Translations under genes and position numbers: made by a program
Notes under the pieces: model-generated
Databases searched by the model: none
What the model saw: only the letters and a program-made list of their open reading frames with translations
Told to the model about the DNA's origin: nothing
Source of the DNA: Archilochus colubris
Taxonomy: Eukaryota > Chordata > Aves > Apodiformes > Trochilidae
Direction: 5' to 3'
Assembly (NCBI GenBank): GCA_023079485.1
Contig: CM041115.1
Coordinates: 40,558,305 to 40,622,304, forward strand
Length of the DNA stretch: 64,000 nt
Shown: positions 62,161 to 64,000 of the stretch, one piece after another
Layout: every line of letters begins with the position of its first letter
Numbering within the stretch: position 1 is the first letter of the stretch

Positions 62161-64000
62161 TGCTGCTTGACCCCAGCTCAGGTCCTGAGGGCTGTGCAGC
62201 TGTATCAGCTAGCCCCCTGTCTCAGCTCATTAGCCGCCCTCAGACTTGTGGGAGCGTGCTCAGAGCTAACCTGGAGTCTTTTGACATGATGCCAAATTTG
62301 TGTTGCAAAGAAGTTTCTGTAGTCCTTTACCTTAGCCACTGTACAACCCTGGTTCAGAAAGTATGTGCAGGTGTGTTTGACTCAGTGTGGGCCTAGCATC
62401 TTAGGGCTCATTGCTTCCTTTTTTTTATACTTATGACACTTTCTGCATTTGCAGGAGACAGTGATACACTTGTACTGGTGCCAACATTGAATAAAATAAA
62501 AAGAGAACCAGGCAGCAGACTCCCCAAAAAGCATATAAGGTTGTAAATTTTTGTTTTGGTGTCTTTGAGGAGTTGAATTGAACTTGTCATATTCTTGCAG
62601 GTTCTTTCTACAGCCGTAAAGGTTAGCAGCTCACTTTTATACATCTTAAAGCTGAGATTCCTGTGCAGCTACTTGATCCTGGGACCTGCAGACTTTTGAA
62701 CAAAGATGCAAGGTTTGATATTACAAATAACAAAAGCTGATGATCTGCACTTAGATTTACTCTCAGTCTGGTATTTTTCCATAAAATGTTGCTGCTGCAT
62801 TACTGGGATATGATAGGCTGCAAGCAAAACTTCTTCAGCAGCTGAGAATAAAAAATAAAATAGCTGTCAGTGTGAAATGAAGCAATTTTACACCATGTCT
62901 ATACATGCACATACCACACTTTCCCCACTAATCTTGATTCTGTGGGCTCCATTTAGACAGGCAGCTATGTTTATAGCTGATTCTGTCCTGAAAATCACCA
63001 GCTATGTTATGGTACATTTAGCGTGCTGCTGAGAAATTAAAGGAATACTGTAACAAAATTGCTGGACTAAGCAACTTCAGGGTTGAATAGGAAAATTAAA
63101 CCATTATGTCAGTGGAAGCACATTTTGAAACTCAGTAGTTACCTGAAAAAGCAGTTCTTGAATTGAGTTAACTTGGTCTTTTTTTTTAAACAGCTGGGCT
63201 TCCATAGGGGACTGGGATTTGGGCTTTCCTCTCTGAACAGTTTAAAATGTGTCTGCATTTCTCCTCTTTCACTCTCCTCCCCATGCCAAAAGAAACCCAA
63301 ACAAACCCAAAACCAAACTCCAGGTAGAGTTTAAATGTGTTTTTCTTGAAAAAATTCTCCTGTTCTAGACCCCGCTCTCTTGTGAGGATTCATTTAGTTT
63401 ATAAACTGAACAATAGTAGTGATGGTAGAGAAATTTATTCTGCTTTCATCTATGAAATATATTTGGACTGATGAGGAAAAACAATTGACACTCAGCTAAT
63501 CAAGTGCAGAATGTAATTTTGCAAGCTTTGCTTCCCTCTTAGCCATGCAATGACTTTTAGCACAGAAAAGAAGGTTGCAAGGTGTGTACCTTCAGTTCTG
63601 GTGACCAGATTTTGTTCAGACAGGCACTTGAAATTTGAGCAACTCTCTAGAAATTTACCCTTCAATTCCCCAGAATTATTCTCACAGCATTGCTATCCCG
63701 GGCTCTGTTTGCTAATATCTTTGGCATTTTTTTCTTCTACTTAAGGTGGAAGGTCCGTCTTTTACACAGTATTTTCTTATATCTGTTTATGATTCTAAAG
63801 AAAAAAAAATAGGGACTTGAGAAAGTGTACCACAATTGAAGGAAGTTTCCTTCTCAATATTTTTACACCCAAATATTTTTCCTAATCTCCTCGCCCTTAC
63901 CTCCTTAAAGTTCTGACTATGACTTCATCCTCTTATGCTTTGCTGTTAGATGCAATACAGTTAGGTAAAAAACTAGTGGATTTTAGTTTGATGACTCTTG

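Larger units (their letters stand above)
59991..64000. other. Unique DNA, partly GC-richer at 62.0-62.4 kb
   Basis: No gene or transposon recognised. A polypyrimidine tract lies at 60210-60273, T runs near 60652-60664 and 61526-61539, and a GC-richer segment with a TATA-like motif at 62.0-62.4 kb. The 145-codon frame at 60593-61030 is rich in F, L and I, as expected for chance translation of T-rich DNA. Confidence 0.55.

Noticed and set aside
1..64000. tRNA or rRNA genes, CRISPR arrays, LTR retroelements with primer-binding site, bacterial-type operons
   Set aside because: I looked for cloverleaf-type box motifs, regularly spaced repeats and paired terminal repeats by eye and saw none; a profile search would be needed to exclude decayed remnants.

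Overview
The window looks like bird nuclear DNA. It is AT-rich, without dense or long open reading frames, and carries many fragments of CR1, the non-LTR retrotransposon (LINE) that dominates avian genomes. The diagnostic signs are the CR1 3' end with its tandem 8-base ATTCTATG repeat (best at 5478-5503) and decayed CR1 ORF2 protein (endonuclease plus reverse transcriptase) readable in many places. CR1 also occurs in crocodilians and turtles, so 'bird' is an inference from the 3' end type and overall texture. I cannot name the species.

I find no host protein-coding exon, no tRNA or rRNA gene, no CRISPR array and no operon-like structure. Most open frames are 60-100 codons, as expected by chance in AT-rich vertebrate DNA. 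The longer ones that resemble known proteins are pieces of CR1 ORF2. The window is best read as intergenic or deep intronic sequence.

Layout: 1-5.4 kb unique AT-rich DNA; a very short CR1 3' end (+) at 5.4 kb; unique DNA to 12.8 kb; a CR1 3' end (+) at 12.8-13.0 kb; unique DNA to 18.75 kb; two CR1 3' halves (-) in tandem at 18.75-19.26 and 19.71-20.52 kb; an 11-kb stretch with no recognised element to 31.5 kb; the longest CR1 (-) at 31.54 to about 34.6 kb, carrying decayed endonuclease, linker, reverse transcriptase and 3' end; a small CR1 piece (-) at 36.2 kb; unique DNA with a microsatellite, hairpin and G-run cluster at 43.2-43.5 kb; CR1 pieces (-) at 45.0 and 50.2-51.3 kb; then a CR1-rich end with pieces at 54.8-55.7 (+), 58.1-58.4 (-) and 59.4-60.0 kb (+); then unique DNA to 64 kb. 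By my own boundaries CR1 covers about 8.4 kb (roughly 13%), with seven pieces on the minus strand and four on the plus strand.

No copy can be active. The copies I could translate have lost catalytic residues (endonuclease GDFN and SDH motifs, reverse transcriptase motif A and FADD motif) or carry frameshifts, deletions or missing ends. I found no convincing new biological system. The items most worth checking are the non-B-DNA cluster near 43.3 kb, the possible scrambled CR1 at 54.8-60.0 kb, the surviving 164-codon CR1 frame kept open by two cancelling indels, and a GC-richer TATA-like segment at 62.0-62.4 kb.
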